DNA of 64,000 nt, from the NCBI GenBank assembly GCA_009823505.1, contig VZQC01001014.1, positions 143,059 to 207,058 of the forward strand. Reading direction: 5' to 3'. The notes under the pieces were generated by a model, which was not told the origin of the DNA, ran no database searches, and was given only the letters and a program-made list of their open reading frames with translations. Position 1 is the stretch's first letter, and each line of letters opens with the position of its first letter. Shown here piece by piece: positions 12,270 to 24,279 of the stretch. A program made the position numbers and the translations under genes. The DNA comes from Rhizomys pruinosus (lineage: Eukaryota; Chordata; Mammalia; Rodentia; Spalacidae).

Positions 12270-12521
12270 GGGGCTGGAGAGATGGCCTAGCCGTTAAGAG
12301 CGCTGACTGCTGTTACAGAGGACCCAGGTTCGATCCCCAGCACCCACATGGCGGCTGAGAACTGTCCGAAACTCCAGTTCCAGGAGAACTCCAGTTCCAG
12401 GGGAATCCGACACCCTCTTCTGACCTCCGCGGCATTGCACGACACGGGTGCACAAACCTGCATGCAGACAGTACATTCATACACATACAGAAATAAAATT
12501 TAAAAAAATGAAAAAAAAAGC
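12270..12521 (+). mobile_element. SINE B2 inserted in L1 ORF1
   Basis: This is a well preserved B2: head ggggctggagagatggcc, A and B box region, and A-rich tail. It is flanked by aaatggatg at 12261-12269 and 12522-12530. It carries the 17-bp-period internal duplication (aactccagttccagg at 12370 and 12387). Antisense frames over it are shadows. Confidence 0.93.
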
Positions 12522-13080
12522 AAATGGATGAAGTAGAAATGACAGTATCAAGACTAGAAGACAATATGGAAGAACTGGATGGATCAAGTAAAGATTATGA
12601 AAAAGTAAAGAAAAAATAAGAAAGGAATTACCAGGAACTGTGGGACACTATGAAAAGACCAAACTTATGAATCATGGGTATAGAAGAGGAAGAATATTCA
12701 CAGGATAATGGTATTGCTCAGATTTTCAACAGAATTGTAGACGAAAATGTTCCCAAATTAAATAAAGGGGTACATACACAAATATAAGAAGCGTATAGAA
12801 CAAACAAGTAGACAGAATCAGAAGAGAAATTCCCCATGCCATATAACAGCAAGAACACTAGACATTCAAAGTGAAGACTGAGGGTGGCAAAAGAAAAACA
12901 AGTCGCTTGTAAGGGGAAAACTATCAGAATAACAGCTTGGTCTAATATATTCCCAGTTCTAAATGACTATACATATGAACCCAGAATACTTTATCCAGCA
13001 AATATATTTCCATTTCTTAAATTGATAGCCATGCACTGTGACCACAAATCATGTAATTCTTTACTAAATGAGAGAGAATG
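12522..13080 (+). mobile_element. Older L1 ORF1 region, right piece
   Basis: The remaining part of L1 ORF1 includes a C-terminal stretch, translated at 12884-13081, with ITAWSNIFPVLNDY and PRILYPANI. The same signature (AFPVLKDY ... LLYPAKM) occurs in the inverted segment at 8232-8486. Frameshifts and stops show it is non-functional. No ORF2 follows, so this L1 is also truncated at its 3' side. Confidence 0.75.
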
Positions 13081-13149
13081 ACAGAGAACAAAAATAGTGA
13101 TGATATTTTAGCATTAAACTACAGTTGGAGAGTGAAAACAAGGCTTCAG

Positions 13150-13350
13150 TCTAGTGACTGGAAAGATGTTCCATCAGTTCCCAGCAGTTGGTCCTCTTTC
13201 ATAATATCTGAGTTCTACTATGAGCACCCATGTCACAACAACCTGTAACTCCAGCTCCAGTCGATCAAACACTCTTTTCTGGAACCAATGGGCACATGCA
13301 CCAAAATTCACATACCCATATACACATACTTTAAGCTTTTAATCTTTTTA
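13150..13350 (+). mobile_element. SINE B3-like, degenerate
   Basis: Weak B2/B3 similarity: a 'gagcacccatgtcaca' segment, a ctccagctccag box and a tail with repeated cacatac. It is heavily diverged. Confidence 0.55.
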
Positions 13351-15225
13351 AAAACATACATTTTCATTTAAAAAGATGTTTTGTATGTATTAACGCTCCA
13401 TTTTCTTTCTGGGTTTTATCTTTCACCTATGTGATGGTGGCCTGCTCTTCACTTACCTGGCTGCTTTTATTAAAAATTCAACCAAGGCCTTATGTCCTCA
13501 ATAGCCTTCAGCTGACCTCCACAACCTGAAATGGAATATTACTCTCTGTGCTGTCTAATAACTGTTTTATTTCCCACCCAATTATTTATTTCTCTGTTCT
13601 CTACTTAGTGGTTTAAATTTGAGGTACATCTTTGGAAATGGCGGATATACTTTCCATAGTAGAAAACTGACACCTAAAAACTTGTTGCTATAAAGTTGAA
13701 GGTAATGGGAACCTGGCCAAGGGACATTTATAGGAATTCATACCACCAAGCTAAATGGAGATATGAAAGAAGCAATTAACACCTTTGTGATGTTGCCGTC
13801 TGTTCCAAAAAAGGACTCTGGGACATATAAAAATGTCCCTCCCTTTAAAACATATAGGTTTAGGTTTAGCACCTCTTCAAGTACCTAGTTAGATCTCTTT
13901 CTTTGCTTATATTACCAAGTATACCTTAATTTAAGTGTTTTTCAAGTTTCTTAAGAAATATTATGTGGAGTAATTCTGGAAATTTTTGCCTATAAATAAA
14001 TGATACCTGAATATTTAAAAGAAAGTATGACCTTATTTATTAGAAAGTATGAAATAAGACATAAAGACAATCTCACCAAAAACTTTTATCATAAAGCAAA
14101 GAAAAAGGCTGCATTATGAGGATTTCTAAAGTAGCCAAATTACAAATGTAATTAGTAGAAAATGATTACAGATGCTTTATTTAGTTTACAAATCATAACA
14201 AATGAAATGAGCCACATTCATGCATTATATAGAAAGAATGACACACAAATTATGCTGTGGACATTATCTTGTCTACCACATATTACCATTGTCTATTTCT
14301 TTTTAAAACTATAATTTTAAGTGCTATACTTAAAATTAAAAATTTTATAGATAAAAAAGCATGAATTTTTTGTAACATGTATGGATTGTGTAATAGTCAA
14401 ATGGTTTCCTTATGACTAGCTTAACTCATGATTTAATAATTTACTCATAAATTGCAACAACATATGGATATAGAAGGCATTTTGTCTTATTATGTCATTT
14501 AATTGAATATGCAAAAATTAAATGAAATTTTACTTATTTTATCAAGATTTATCAAAGACAAAAGTATAATATGCAACCTAGCATGCTTCCAAGCCCACCT
14601 CCAAGGAAATTTTGTGGATTAGGACTAAACTGATTAAAGTAAATTATAGAGAGAGCAATTTTATTAGCAAGAAAGTGCCAAGTCTTACTAAAGGCAGTTT
14701 CTAGTTATGATAATTATAAAATTACATGAAAGCATTTATTGGGTTCACAGAAAATCCTTTATGGAATGGAAGAGGCTGGAGCTGAAACACTGCCAGGTTT
14801 GGTAACAGCATGCAAACAACCTTCAGAGTCAAAAATCATTCAAAAATGTGTAATTTCATAACTGTTTCGAAGCTGGCAGGTGCTTGCTACACAGAACATT
14901 AATTTAGATTATTTAGAGGGGATTTTAAAGATAACCTTCCATGCCCAATATGTTAAGAGCAATGTGTCTTGAGCTAAAAATACTGAATGTTTCATAATCT
15001 GTAGAAAAGATGGGGACAGAAAATGGGAGCAAGAAGATATTTTCCACATCAGGGTAATTGCACAGTTGTCATTATGCTTCTTTGTTTACACTGATAGACT
15101 GGACTCTGGGCAAAAATATGAAATGAGAAGTGAATTGTTCCTGTTGTAATATGATAAAAATTATAATGCTCAAAATGATTATGTGAAAGTTTTCAATATT
15201 TGACAGGAAAAACTTAGTACCCTTG
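13351..15225. other. Unassigned AT-rich DNA
   Basis: I see no gene, SINE or LINE. The sequence is AT-rich without long open frames. Confidence 0.45.
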
Positions 15226-15366
15226 CAAGACATGGTACGATATTCCTTTAATCCCAGCACTCAGGAAGGCAGAGGAAGAGGCTGAGGCATATCTGTGAGT
15301 TTGACATCCTGGTCTACATAATTAGTTCCAGGACAGCTGGGACATAGGGAGACCCTGCCTCAAAAA
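15226..15366 (+). mobile_element. SINE B1
   Basis: This is a plus-strand B1 (7SL-derived) with tttaatcccagcactcagga, ctggtctaca and an end at ccctgcctcaaaaaa. It is moderately diverged. Its tail grew into a (GATATA)-type microsatellite at about 15367-15412. Confidence 0.85.
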
Positions 15367-15412
15367 AGATATATCTAGATATACAGATATAGATATAGAT
15401 GCAGATATAGAT

Positions 15413-16029
15413 ATTTCCATCAAAAGCAGTTTCTACACAAGTGCTCTGAAGGGCAGTGTTGACAATAAAAATCATGTGGTCTTGTGTCATTTTACATCAG
15501 TGCAATGAGTTTTGTCTTCCAATAACAAACTTCATGTTGTCTCATAAGCCAGCTTCATTTTTTGTGAACTCTCCAACACTTACCTGTTTCTTGCAAATAC
15601 AGTTTAAACATTGCCTTAATAAGGTAAAATTTCACAAAGAAAGGAAGTTCAGAGAAAAGCAAGGACATACATTGAAGAATAATGTGTCATTAAGCTGTGG
15701 AGCATAGCATGTATTTATTCTCATAAAGAAATGTCAAAATTGACATCAATTTGATTTAAACTTATGAGAGTTTGTGGAATAAAGGGGGGAAAGATTTTGT
15801 AACATTATATTATACTCTATATGTATCTTTGGTTATATTATATTGAATATTCAAGATTGAAAAATTTCTAACAACTCGCACCGGACAAGCTTCCTCATGC
15901 AACGGACTACTGTGCACACAGAAGGCCACAACTGGCCAAAATGTAGAAAATAAGAAATTGCAGAAAGCCTTTCTCTGGATAAGACTACTGTGTTAAACCT
16001 CATCCACCCATGGCTCAGGAACCATTTTG
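15413..16029. other. Unassigned AT-rich DNA
   Basis: No gene is supported. Short frames at 15456-15707 and 15851-16042 have no recognisable domain. The right part may already belong to the L1 3' UTR that follows. Confidence 0.4.
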
Positions 16030-16485
16030 GAAGAGGGGTCATTAAGATTGTAAGAGCTAGAGTTGGTGCATGTTCATAAAGAAACAGTTTTCTAGGCTTT
16101 GGAGAACTTACCCATATGAACTTATAGCGATGGCATCAGGGTGAAAAAGACACATCCAAAATAATCAGTCAAAACCTCAGCATAGAACAGAGGAAACGGG
16201 CAGCAGGCCCCAACTGTTGACAGCTGATTACTGCTGGTTGAAGAGGAATTGATCTTTAAGGGAGAGACTGTAGATTGGCTGACTAGATTCCACTGGATGA
16301 ACTTGCACTGACAGATACCTGGGTATAAAAAATTAACTTTATATGTCTAAATATATATGACAAAATGCATGATACCCAGCGAGGGTGGGTATAGGGGTGT
16401 GAATGGGGGAGGGTGTATCAATAGGATTATGATATTTTGCATGAAATACACAAAATTCAATAAAATTATACATTAAAAAAAGTTT
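16030..16485 (+). mobile_element. Lx-type L1 3' UTR fragment
   Basis: The start gtcattaagattgtaagagc and the layout match the 3' UTR of rodent Lx LINEs as I recall it. The stretch has a G-rich part near 16380-16410 and ends with an AATAAA-like signal (about 16458) and an A tail. No ORF2 is attached, so it is strongly 5' truncated. Confidence 0.7.
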
Positions 16486-18662
16486 AACAAGATACAGAAA
16501 AAAAAAAGAACCAGGGAAATAGCATAATATTGACTCAAGGATAAGAGTCAAGAGTAGAAATTATCTCTTTATATTTTTTGTGAAATGAGCTCAAATAAAT
16601 CATCTATCAGAAGGATTTCAGAGGGAAAAAGTGAAAACAGTAGTTGGTGACAAATAAATTATATTCCCTAATGTTCTAGGCCTTTGTAGAAACATCTCAC
16701 AGAGAGGTTTACTTCCCTAGAGCTCAGAATAAAGGCATAATACATATAGAGGCTTGGCCTCTATATCATAGTTCAAATCCTGCCTATGAGGTCTTGTTCA
16801 TATGCTACTTTGTTTTTACAAGCCTTATCAATTTCTTCAAGAAAGTCTTTTTGAGTATTTTCATATCTCTCCTTCCATCTTTATGGAATCTTCTAGAAAC
16901 CTGAAAGCTAGATTAGTTATTGACTGGCTGGCCTCTTAGTTTCTCATTGTTGACGAGTTTGATCCAACTGGAGACAACCACAGTATCCTCAGGTAACTGT
17001 TTCAATGTGGTAATGTTCTCCCAGCCCAATTGCTCATCAAATGTTCTTTATTCTTATATTATTTTTCTAAATTTTCCATCATATCTAACCAAAGCATTTT
17101 CTCTTATCAGCCATCGTAGTCGATTACCCCCTGGCTCAGTATCAGAGGAAAATCTGTTCTCCTACCACAGGGAAACACGAAAGTACTTAAATGATGACTG
17201 TGACTTCTGACAGAATGTCCCACAAAGTGGTGTGTTTATACTTAATTTCTTCCATTAGTACAGTAAACATCTCATTCAGACTTATATAATACCTTCTACT
17301 TCTACTCCAATCTTATTAATGCACTTTCAGAAATTAAATTCCAATCAAGAGACTCCTTTCTCTTCCCTTATATTTTCTCCTTTTACTACTTGTGCTTGTG
17401 TAAAGTTGTCTTGTCTTTGTCATTTGTTATTAGCTTCAAGCTTCTCCCATTTTACCTCCTTGATATTCCCAGCAGTATTGAGCTAATGAGCTTCACAGTG
17501 ATATCCCATCTGTACCTTTTTTCCCCAAACTAGCATTATGAGCAGTGCATTATAAATTTCATCCACTGAGTAAAATTATTAACTGAATCAAACCCAGGGC
17601 CATTGTAGCCTATGTGATGATAATGCAATTGACAGATTATGCCAAATTTATCAATGACCAGACCACCTTACCCAAAGCAGGTGTAGCATGGCTTTTTATA
17701 TACTAGCCTTAATAATAGGAATGCAGACTGTCTAGCTAGACTCACTTCCTCCTGGAGAACTGGATGACTATTTTCCACAAGTCACATCACATACAAGCAC
17801 TGGCAATCAAAGTTCTTTTGATGGAAATATTTAGTGAGACTTTTGTGATGGCTCTTTTCTTTGTAAGGTTTGAGTGATTAGCCAAAAACTGAATTATCAA
17901 AGAAAAACAAAATAAAAAATTATTATCACTTACTAGGAAACAGAATGAAGGAGTGACTTTCAAATGAGAACCATAGAATTACAATATGTAAAGCTAAAAA
18001 ATACTAGCATTGTAATTTACACATAAATTCTTTGAAAAATAATATAGAAATGATGTTTAAAAACAGATAATACACATGAAAGCATTCATTAATTGACTCA
18101 ACATTTGAAGGTTATAGTACATTATCATCTACTACAGACAAATAATAATCCCAGTAAATATTAATATCTGATACGTATCAGATGGAATATTGTTGTCAAG
18201 GTCTTAAGCACATTTCTTCCATTCTTTAATTAGTCATTCTCTCATAGGAGATTTTGCTTATGAAAATCAGAAGATAAGCATCCATATATTGTTTGTAACA
18301 GCAACAGAATGAGAAAATGATGAATATCCATAAATACAAAAACAGGTACATGCCTTAAAATATATTAATGTGAAATATGCATCCTGAAAATAAATGAAGC
18401 ATGGCTTTATGTCCTCCTATGAATATATCGTGAAAATCTTGTTACTCAAAACATTTATATATGAGTTCATAAGAACAAGCAAATAAAATTAAGCTTTTGT
18501 ATATTTGCTTGTGATTCACCAAAACCAAAATCAAAATAATATTTGTACAACTTAATTCAGCAAGGCAATTTTTCCCAGCTCTGTATAAAAAAGAGGTGCT
18601 TCACGTGATAAAACTATGCAGGATTTTAACACAATATTTTAATTACTCATAATATTCTTTTT
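16486..18662. other. Unassigned AT-rich DNA
   Basis: No gene, SINE or LINE could be recognised in this 2.2 kb. The 96-residue frame at 16920-17210 has no detectable domain and no support. Confidence 0.4.
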
Positions 18663-18735
18663 ATTTTGTTTTGTTATTATGTTGTTGAGACAAAGCCTCA
18701 TTATGTAAACATAGCTAGTCTTGACCACATGTTAG
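18663..18735 (-). mobile_element. B1 remnant
   Basis: A 'gttgagacaaagcctcattatgtaa' style segment matches the reverse of a B1 tail. It is short and diverged and sits next to the large pyrimidine microsatellite. Confidence 0.45.
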
Positions 18736-18783
18736 TCCTGCTGCCGCTGCCATATCTTCCTTGCTCATCTGTACCTGGAACAG

Positions 18784-18790
18784 TTTCTTC

Positions 18791-18857
<67 letters not shown>

Positions 18858-18940
18858 TCCTTTTTTCCTCCCTTCCTTCCTTCCTTCCTTCCTTCCTTCC
18901 TTTCTTTCCATCTCTCTCTCTATATATATGTATATGTAAT
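18784..18940. repeat. (TTTC)n, (TTCC)n, (TCTA)n compound microsatellite
   Basis: A long pure TTTC run at about 18786-18858 is followed by TTCC repeats at about 18870-18900, then TC and TA repeats. Frames made of Phe/Leu/Ser (plus) or Lys/Glu/Arg (minus) over it are microsatellite translations. Confidence 0.97.
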
Positions 18941-19559
18941 CTATCTACCATCATCATCTATCATCTTTGTTTTTAAGATATCAACCAATTTCTTTATCTA
19001 CTTTCAAGACATCATTTTAGGAAGAACAAGCAAGTAAAATATTAAGTGAAGAATTACACTTTTCACTGTTGATTGAATAAGTTAGGACTTTATAGTATAT
19101 TAGTTACATATCTGGTCCAAAACACAGTAGTTGTTATTCTTTTTATTAAATTATATTCTGTTAATTCTTGCTGTATTTTATACAATGCATTTGATTATAT
19201 TCACTGACCCCCGCCCAGTCTCAATCAGACATAATCCCCCAATCTCCCTAAATCTCTGTCCCTTATTAAAAAAAAAAAAAGCCCATGGATTCCAATTTGT
19301 GTCATTCTGTCCCATAGCAGATCACACCTTTAGAGAAAACTGATTCTCCCTCTCTTAGAAGCTATTTCTAACAGCTCCTAAGCTAGTAGATTAACTTCAT
19401 GCTCACTTCCTTCATCCATGATGGGATTTTGAACTTCTATAGTTCTTACACATGCTATCCCAATTCTGGGAGTCCCTATGTCCCCCTGGTCTGTTGTGTC
19501 TAGAAAACACCCTTTACTTATCGTCATCCAACATCTGTAGGTCTCACAACTTTTCTAAC

Positions 19560-20950
19560 CCCTTTTTTTTGTGAGGTTTGCTGCATGATGTGGGGAGAGG
19601 TGTGATATAGATGTCTCATTTAGGGCTGAGGGGTCAGGAGTCCTTTATTCTCTGCAAATTGACTGATTGTTGGTCTCTGTATAAATCATTTTTACTACAA
19701 AAAGAAGCTTCTCTGATGAAGGATGAGAGATGCAGTGATTTATGGTATAATGATAAAACATTAAGAATCAGTTTAGGAGCTGGCTAGATAGCTCAGCAGT
19801 TAAAAGCATTGACTGCCTTTCCAGAGGACTTGGGTTCATATCTGAACATCCATATGGTAGCTAACAACCATCCAGTTCCAAGGGATCCAATTCCCTCTTC
19901 CAATCTCCATGGGCATTGCAGGACATGGGTGGAATCACACACATGCAGGCAACACACTCATACACATAAAATAGAAAGAATAAATGAAATATTTTAAACA
20001 ATCATTTTAATACTATGTCCATTCAGCAGAATCATAGTACTAAAGTCTCCCCTAAGCTCTATGACCTGTGTAGTCATAGGTTCTTGTCACTGCTAATAGT
20101 TCCATTTATGAGTACCAAACTGTGGAGACAATCAGAAAGTAATTGATAATCATGGTAACATTGAGGCCACTGTTGCATATGTAGGCATATCTTGCTAGGC
20201 CAATCAGTATTGTAGCTTTCAGGGTTCACAGATGGGGGATAATGATGATTACTTTTCTGCTAGCATTCATAGAAATTCCCTTTATTATAAAAACTAGCAA
20301 GTAGAGATAAATCTTCCAGGTCAGTACTAGATTGTTTTCTCCATGTTTGTTCTACAATTCTATTTATATAATATGTTCAGCAGTAGAGTCTTAGAAATAA
20401 CTCCTGGAAAATAGCCAAGATAATGACCATAGGCAGTATTGTATGAGGGTGTATGGAACACTCCCCTGGTGAACAAATCCAAAAGAGGGATACTATTATT
20501 TTCAATGGAGTTTTTGGTTTCTAGCCTGTGGTATCTATGTGTGACTAGGTATGGAACTCTTCAGTAGCCTCCATCTGTTCCAAATGACACTTCTTTGAAG
20601 GGGGGGTTCATTGTATACATTTCTGTAAATATAAAGATTTATATTTAGTACATGGTAAGAAATTTCATTTGCCTAGAGATATGACACATACATGGTATTC
20701 TTTAAGGTCTATCACCTCTCCATCTATGTGTATTTGTATATAATTACAGTGCCACATTCCTACTGAAAGGGCTTTAAATAAATTTGATAGCTATAGAACA
20801 CCCCCAGATTACAGGGTCACTACTGCACCAATAGAGGTAGCTTGCTGTGGCAGTTGTCATGCTTATTGGGCTTTAGGACTGGATTGAACCATTGTGACTT
20901 TTCTCCCTTGGCAGCTTGCATAGTATCACTTAGAACTATGATTGCTAGTC
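19560..20950. repeat. Old interspersed repeat, family not assigned
   Basis: The stretch resembles 61080-61920 in overall content. Both have a 'cttctctgatgaagg/cttcttggatgaatg' then 'gagag/gttag' block, a 'cattcagcagaatcatagtac' type block, 'gccactgttgca', and 'agcttgcatagtatcactt/agcctgtgtagcaccttct'. I recall it as a common muroid repeat but cannot name it. A B3 at 19776-19992 interrupts it. Confidence 0.45.
19776..19992 (+). mobile_element. SINE B3
   Basis: The head ggagctggctagatagctcagcagttaa-type, a central 'ccagaggacttgggtt', and a tail with cacacacatgcaggcaacac followed by aaataaa-rich sequence mark a B3. It is inserted within the unassigned old repeat. Confidence 0.85.
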
Positions 20951-21339
20951 CTCAGGTAAATGGCTTTCAGTTCATTTCCTGATTCGTTGCTCCAAGTGGG
21001 TTTTGGCAATAGCCTGTGTTATTTTGGGAGCCTCTTGAACTACTCTCACCAACCACTTGGAGGGAGGGTCTCCCGTCAGGCACTGTGCTCCTTGCAATAT
21101 GGCCTCCAGGTATTCACATGCATTACTGTTCAGACACCACATTTATGTTTCTCGGAGAGTTCCCAAGCCAAGACCTTCCCCTATATCTTCCCCCACCTCT
21201 GATTTTCCATTCATGTCTCTTCTTTCTCCCCTATATAACCTCCCTCTCCCCTCCCCAGTCCAAGCCCCCATTATCTCCACCATCCCCTCAATAAAACATG
21301 CCCCCACCTACTCCTGCTTCTCCTGAGTATGTTTAGCAT
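20951..21339. other. Unassigned, C-rich on the plus strand near 21200-21300
   Basis: Three overlapping frames (20960-21326) exist because stops are rare in this pyrimidine-rich stretch. None has a domain. It probably belongs to the minus-strand L1 that follows (3' UTR polypurine part); this is an inference. Confidence 0.35.
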
Positions 21340-21784
21340 TTTATGAACCTTCACACTGATTTCCATAGTGGCTGTACCTACTGGCTTACCCCAAACAGTT
21401 AATAAGTGTTCCTTTTTCTTGCATATACCAGCCAGCATTTGGTTTTACTTGTTTTTTTTTTTTTTCCTGTTGTTGCTATTATTGTTGCTGCTGCTGTTGT
21501 TGTTATTTTGTAATCTTAGCTATTCTGACTGGGGAAAGATGAAACTACAACGTACTTCTGATTTGCATAGCATTTCCTGATACTAAAGATGCAGAACTTT
21601 AGAAAATTGTATTTCTCACACTTGCTATTTGGTTCCTCGCTCAATTGTCTAATTGGGTTGTTTTTTTGTTTTTTTTTTTCTTCATCTTTAGGGTATTTTT
21701 GATCTTTTTATATTCTAGATCATAACCCTGTCATAGGCATAGCTGATAAAGATATTTTCCTATTCTGTAAGCTGCATCTTCACT
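21340..21784 (-). mobile_element. L1 ORF2 3' part, old
   Basis: The minus strand matches the L1 ORF2 C-terminal region. Landmarks on the plus strand are atttccatagtggctgtacc, attctgactgg, tgatttgcatagcatttcc, taattgggttg and tattttcctattctgtaagct. T-rich and GTT/TGC repeats are embedded at about 21450-21510. Confidence 0.8.
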
Positions 21785-22150
21785 TGAATGAATTTTGCAG
21801 GTAAATGGATACAACTAAAAGCAGTTATACTATGTGAAGTAAGACTCAGAAAAGCAAGTGGCATATATTCTCTTTCCAGCTCTAAATCCCTAAATGTGAG
21901 CACATACTCTGATATAAAAGCAATGTGCAGGAAAAAGAAAATGAGCTGTGGGCATAAAGAGCAAGAAGGAGCCCTAGAGTTGAGCAGAGCAGGAGACATT
22001 TGTTATTAAGAGGGAAATGGGAAAGGAGCTAGTTAGTTTAACTGGGGGGTAGAGAGTGTTGTCAAGGTGGAGTGAGAGGAGAGATAAATAATGCTTACTG
22101 TATGAAGAACCAGAGGGAAATATATTATTTCAAAGGCCTACTGAAAATTC
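21785..22150 (+). mobile_element. L1 3' end, forward piece
   Basis: At 21785 the orientation flips: gaattttgcaggtaaatggat and ctatgtgaagtaagactcag are plus-strand L1 ORF2 tail and 3' UTR. Together with 21340-21784 it forms a second candidate inverted L1, but no target duplication was found. Confidence 0.7.
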
Positions 22151-22990
22151 ACATGAAATAAATACATATGTGCATGTGAGTAGCTGAAGCCTATAAAACA
22201 AAAATACAGTTCTGGACACTGTTTCCTAGTTCACTGTTATTTGAAATCACTTCTTCGGCCACTTCCAACTTTTATCCAAAAATGAATTGATTTTAAAGCT
22301 GCATATAAGGGAGAATTTTGCCTCAAATATTTTAACAAAATTTTCCAAAAAAAACTAATGATGACTATAATGCTGTTATCATTCTATATCTCCATGCTAG
22401 AACTGTGCATAAAAAGCTGGAAAATATTTGAACAAATAAGGTTTGGAATTCAAACTCAAATTCAAAAGTTCCTCTATGTGATGAAGTAATAAGTTGGAGG
22501 CAATCAATTGTCACATCATTAGGCTATTGTCACTCTCTTCTGAGATAAAACTGATGAGTTTACCTGAAAGGTAGCAATGTAGCAATTCAATAATAAATAT
22601 AGAAAATGGATATTTACTTGTCTTTCTATTTAAATAAGCTGGTAAATAGTTATAAACTTTTACATAAATAGAACTGATTCAAATTCAGCATGTAGCTATG
22701 GATTTATAAAAGTTCACATGCGCTGTATTTATTCATTTATTTTAAACTTGTTTTTACAGTCTGTGTACTTGACCAAATGCTCATGAATTTTCAAGCTGTG
22801 AGGCTCAAGAAAAACAGATGAGTAAATAAAAGCATTTCTAATACTGGAAAGGTGAAAGGATGGACTCATACACTAACACTGAATCTATGAAAAAAGTATA
22901 TTTTCATGAAAGAACTTTTACCATTCCAACTCTTTGTGAGAAATTATGTAATACAACTGAAAATTAAGGACACTTGCAGATTTTATTTGT
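22151..22990. other. Unassigned AT-rich DNA
   Basis: No gene or recognisable repeat is seen. Confidence 0.45.
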
Positions 22991-23150
22991 TTTCTTTTTT
23001 GGGTCGTTTTGAGACAGGGTCTCCCTGTAGCCTCAGATATTCTGGAACTCACTATGTAGACCAGGCTGTCCTTGAATTCACAGAGATCAACCTGCCTCTG
23101 CCTCCTGAGTGTTGGGATAAAAGTCATGTGCTACCAGGCATGGCAATTTT
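22991..23150 (-). mobile_element. SINE B1
   Basis: The plus strand reads gagacagggtctccctgtag, ctcactatgtagaccaggct and ctgcctctgcctcctgagtg, which is a complete B1 in reverse. Diverged by scattered substitutions. Confidence 0.92.
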
Positions 23151-23361
23151 AAACAGTGTGCCATAGAAGTTGATGTGTTTATTTGTGCTTCTAGTACTAA
23201 CTAGACCAGAGTTTGTCAGAGGCACAATTGTCCTTGGAATTATTTTGTTCAAACATTAAAAATTCAACATTACAATTATATTAGTCATTAGCTCATATAC
23301 CTAACAGGCATCTTCACTCAATTCTTGACAGTTTATGAGATTATGAATATGATGCGAGAGC

Positions 23362-23580
23362 CTGAAAAAATGACCCACTGGTTAAGAGCACTGGATACTT
23401 TTACAGAGGGCCAGGACTCAGTTACCAGTACACAGACAGTGGTCATAACCATTAGTAAGTGCAGGTCCGGAGATTCTGATGCCCTCTATAGGCTCGTGCA
23501 TGAACTGCATGGATGTGGTACACTTACATACATGCAGACAAATTACTCATATGCACAAAATGAAAACAAGTCAATCTTTA
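23362..23580 (+). mobile_element. SINE B3/B2-like, degenerate
   Basis: Landmarks are 'cactggttaagagcactgga', 'agagggccaggactcag', 'ccggagattctgatgccctc' and a tail with tacatgcagacaaatt. Its A-rich end gives the left copy of an 18-bp repeat (23581-23598). Confidence 0.75.
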
Positions 23581-23598
23581 AAAAATATATTATTGAGC

Positions 23599-23742
23599 CA
23601 GGCATGGTAGCGCATGCCTTTAATCCTAGCACTTGGGAGGCAGAGGCAGGTGGATCTTTGTGAGTTCAATGTCAGCCTGGTCTACAGAGTGAGTTCCAGG
23701 ACAACTGGGGCTACAGGGAGACCAGTCTCTAGAAGACAAAAA

Positions 23743-23793
<51 letters not shown>

Positions 23794-23800
23794 ATATATA
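23599..23800 (+). mobile_element. SINE B1 with expanded (A)n(TA)n tail
   Basis: A well preserved B1 (cgcatgcctttaatcctagc, ggaggcagaggcaggtggat, ctggtctacagagtgagtt) ends in about 20 A and a (TA)n run at about 23760-23800. The 18-mer aaaaatatattattgagc precedes it (23581-23598) and recurs after the two B2s (24262-24279). The simplest reading is that the B1 inserted first and the B2s later landed in its tail. Confidence 0.9.
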
Positions 23801-23806
23801 TTAAGT

Positions 23807-24045
23807 GGGGGCTGGAGAGATAGCCTAGCAGTTAAGAGACCAACTCTCTTCCGAGGACCCAGGTTCGATCCCCAGCACCCAAATGGCAGCTAAGAACCGT
23901 CTGTAACTCCAATTCCAGGAGAACTCCAGTTCCAGGGGAATCCGAGACCCTCTTCTGACCTTGGCTGCACGACACGGGTGCACAAAACCTACATGCAGAC
24001 AGTACACTCATACACATACAAAAATAAATTAAAATTCTAAAAACA
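23807..24045 (+). mobile_element. SINE B2, duplicated-box subfamily
   Basis: Head ggggctggagagatagcc, box region, and tail with aaaataaattaaaattctaa. It has the 17-bp-period duplication (gaactccagttccagg twice). It sits directly after the (TA)n tail of the B1. Confidence 0.93.
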
Positions 24046-24261
24046 GGGCTGGAGAGATGGCCGAGTGGTTAAGAGTGCTGACTGCTCTTACAGAGGACCC
24101 AGATTCGATTCCCAGCACCCACATGGCGACTGAAAACCGTCTTTATCTCCAGTTCCAGGGGAATCCGACACCCTTTTCTGACCTCCATGGCATTGAACGA
24201 CACGGGTACACAAACCTGCATGCACACAGTGCATTCATACACATAAAAATAAATAAAATTA
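24046..24261 (+). mobile_element. SINE B2, single-box subfamily
   Basis: A second B2 in the same orientation immediately follows the first. It lacks the internal 17-bp duplication, so it belongs to a different subfamily. The tail ends at the right copy of the 18-bp repeat. Confidence 0.93.
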
Positions 24262-24279
24262 AAAAATATATTATTGAGC

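Noticed and set aside
18666..19037. Frames of Phe/Leu/Ser or Lys/Glu/Arg repeats
   Set aside because: Translation of the TTTC/TTCC microsatellite.
23807..24261. tRNA-like heads with internal promoter boxes
   Set aside because: These are B2 SINE heads, not tRNA genes; no cloverleaf with a plausible acceptor stem was apparent.
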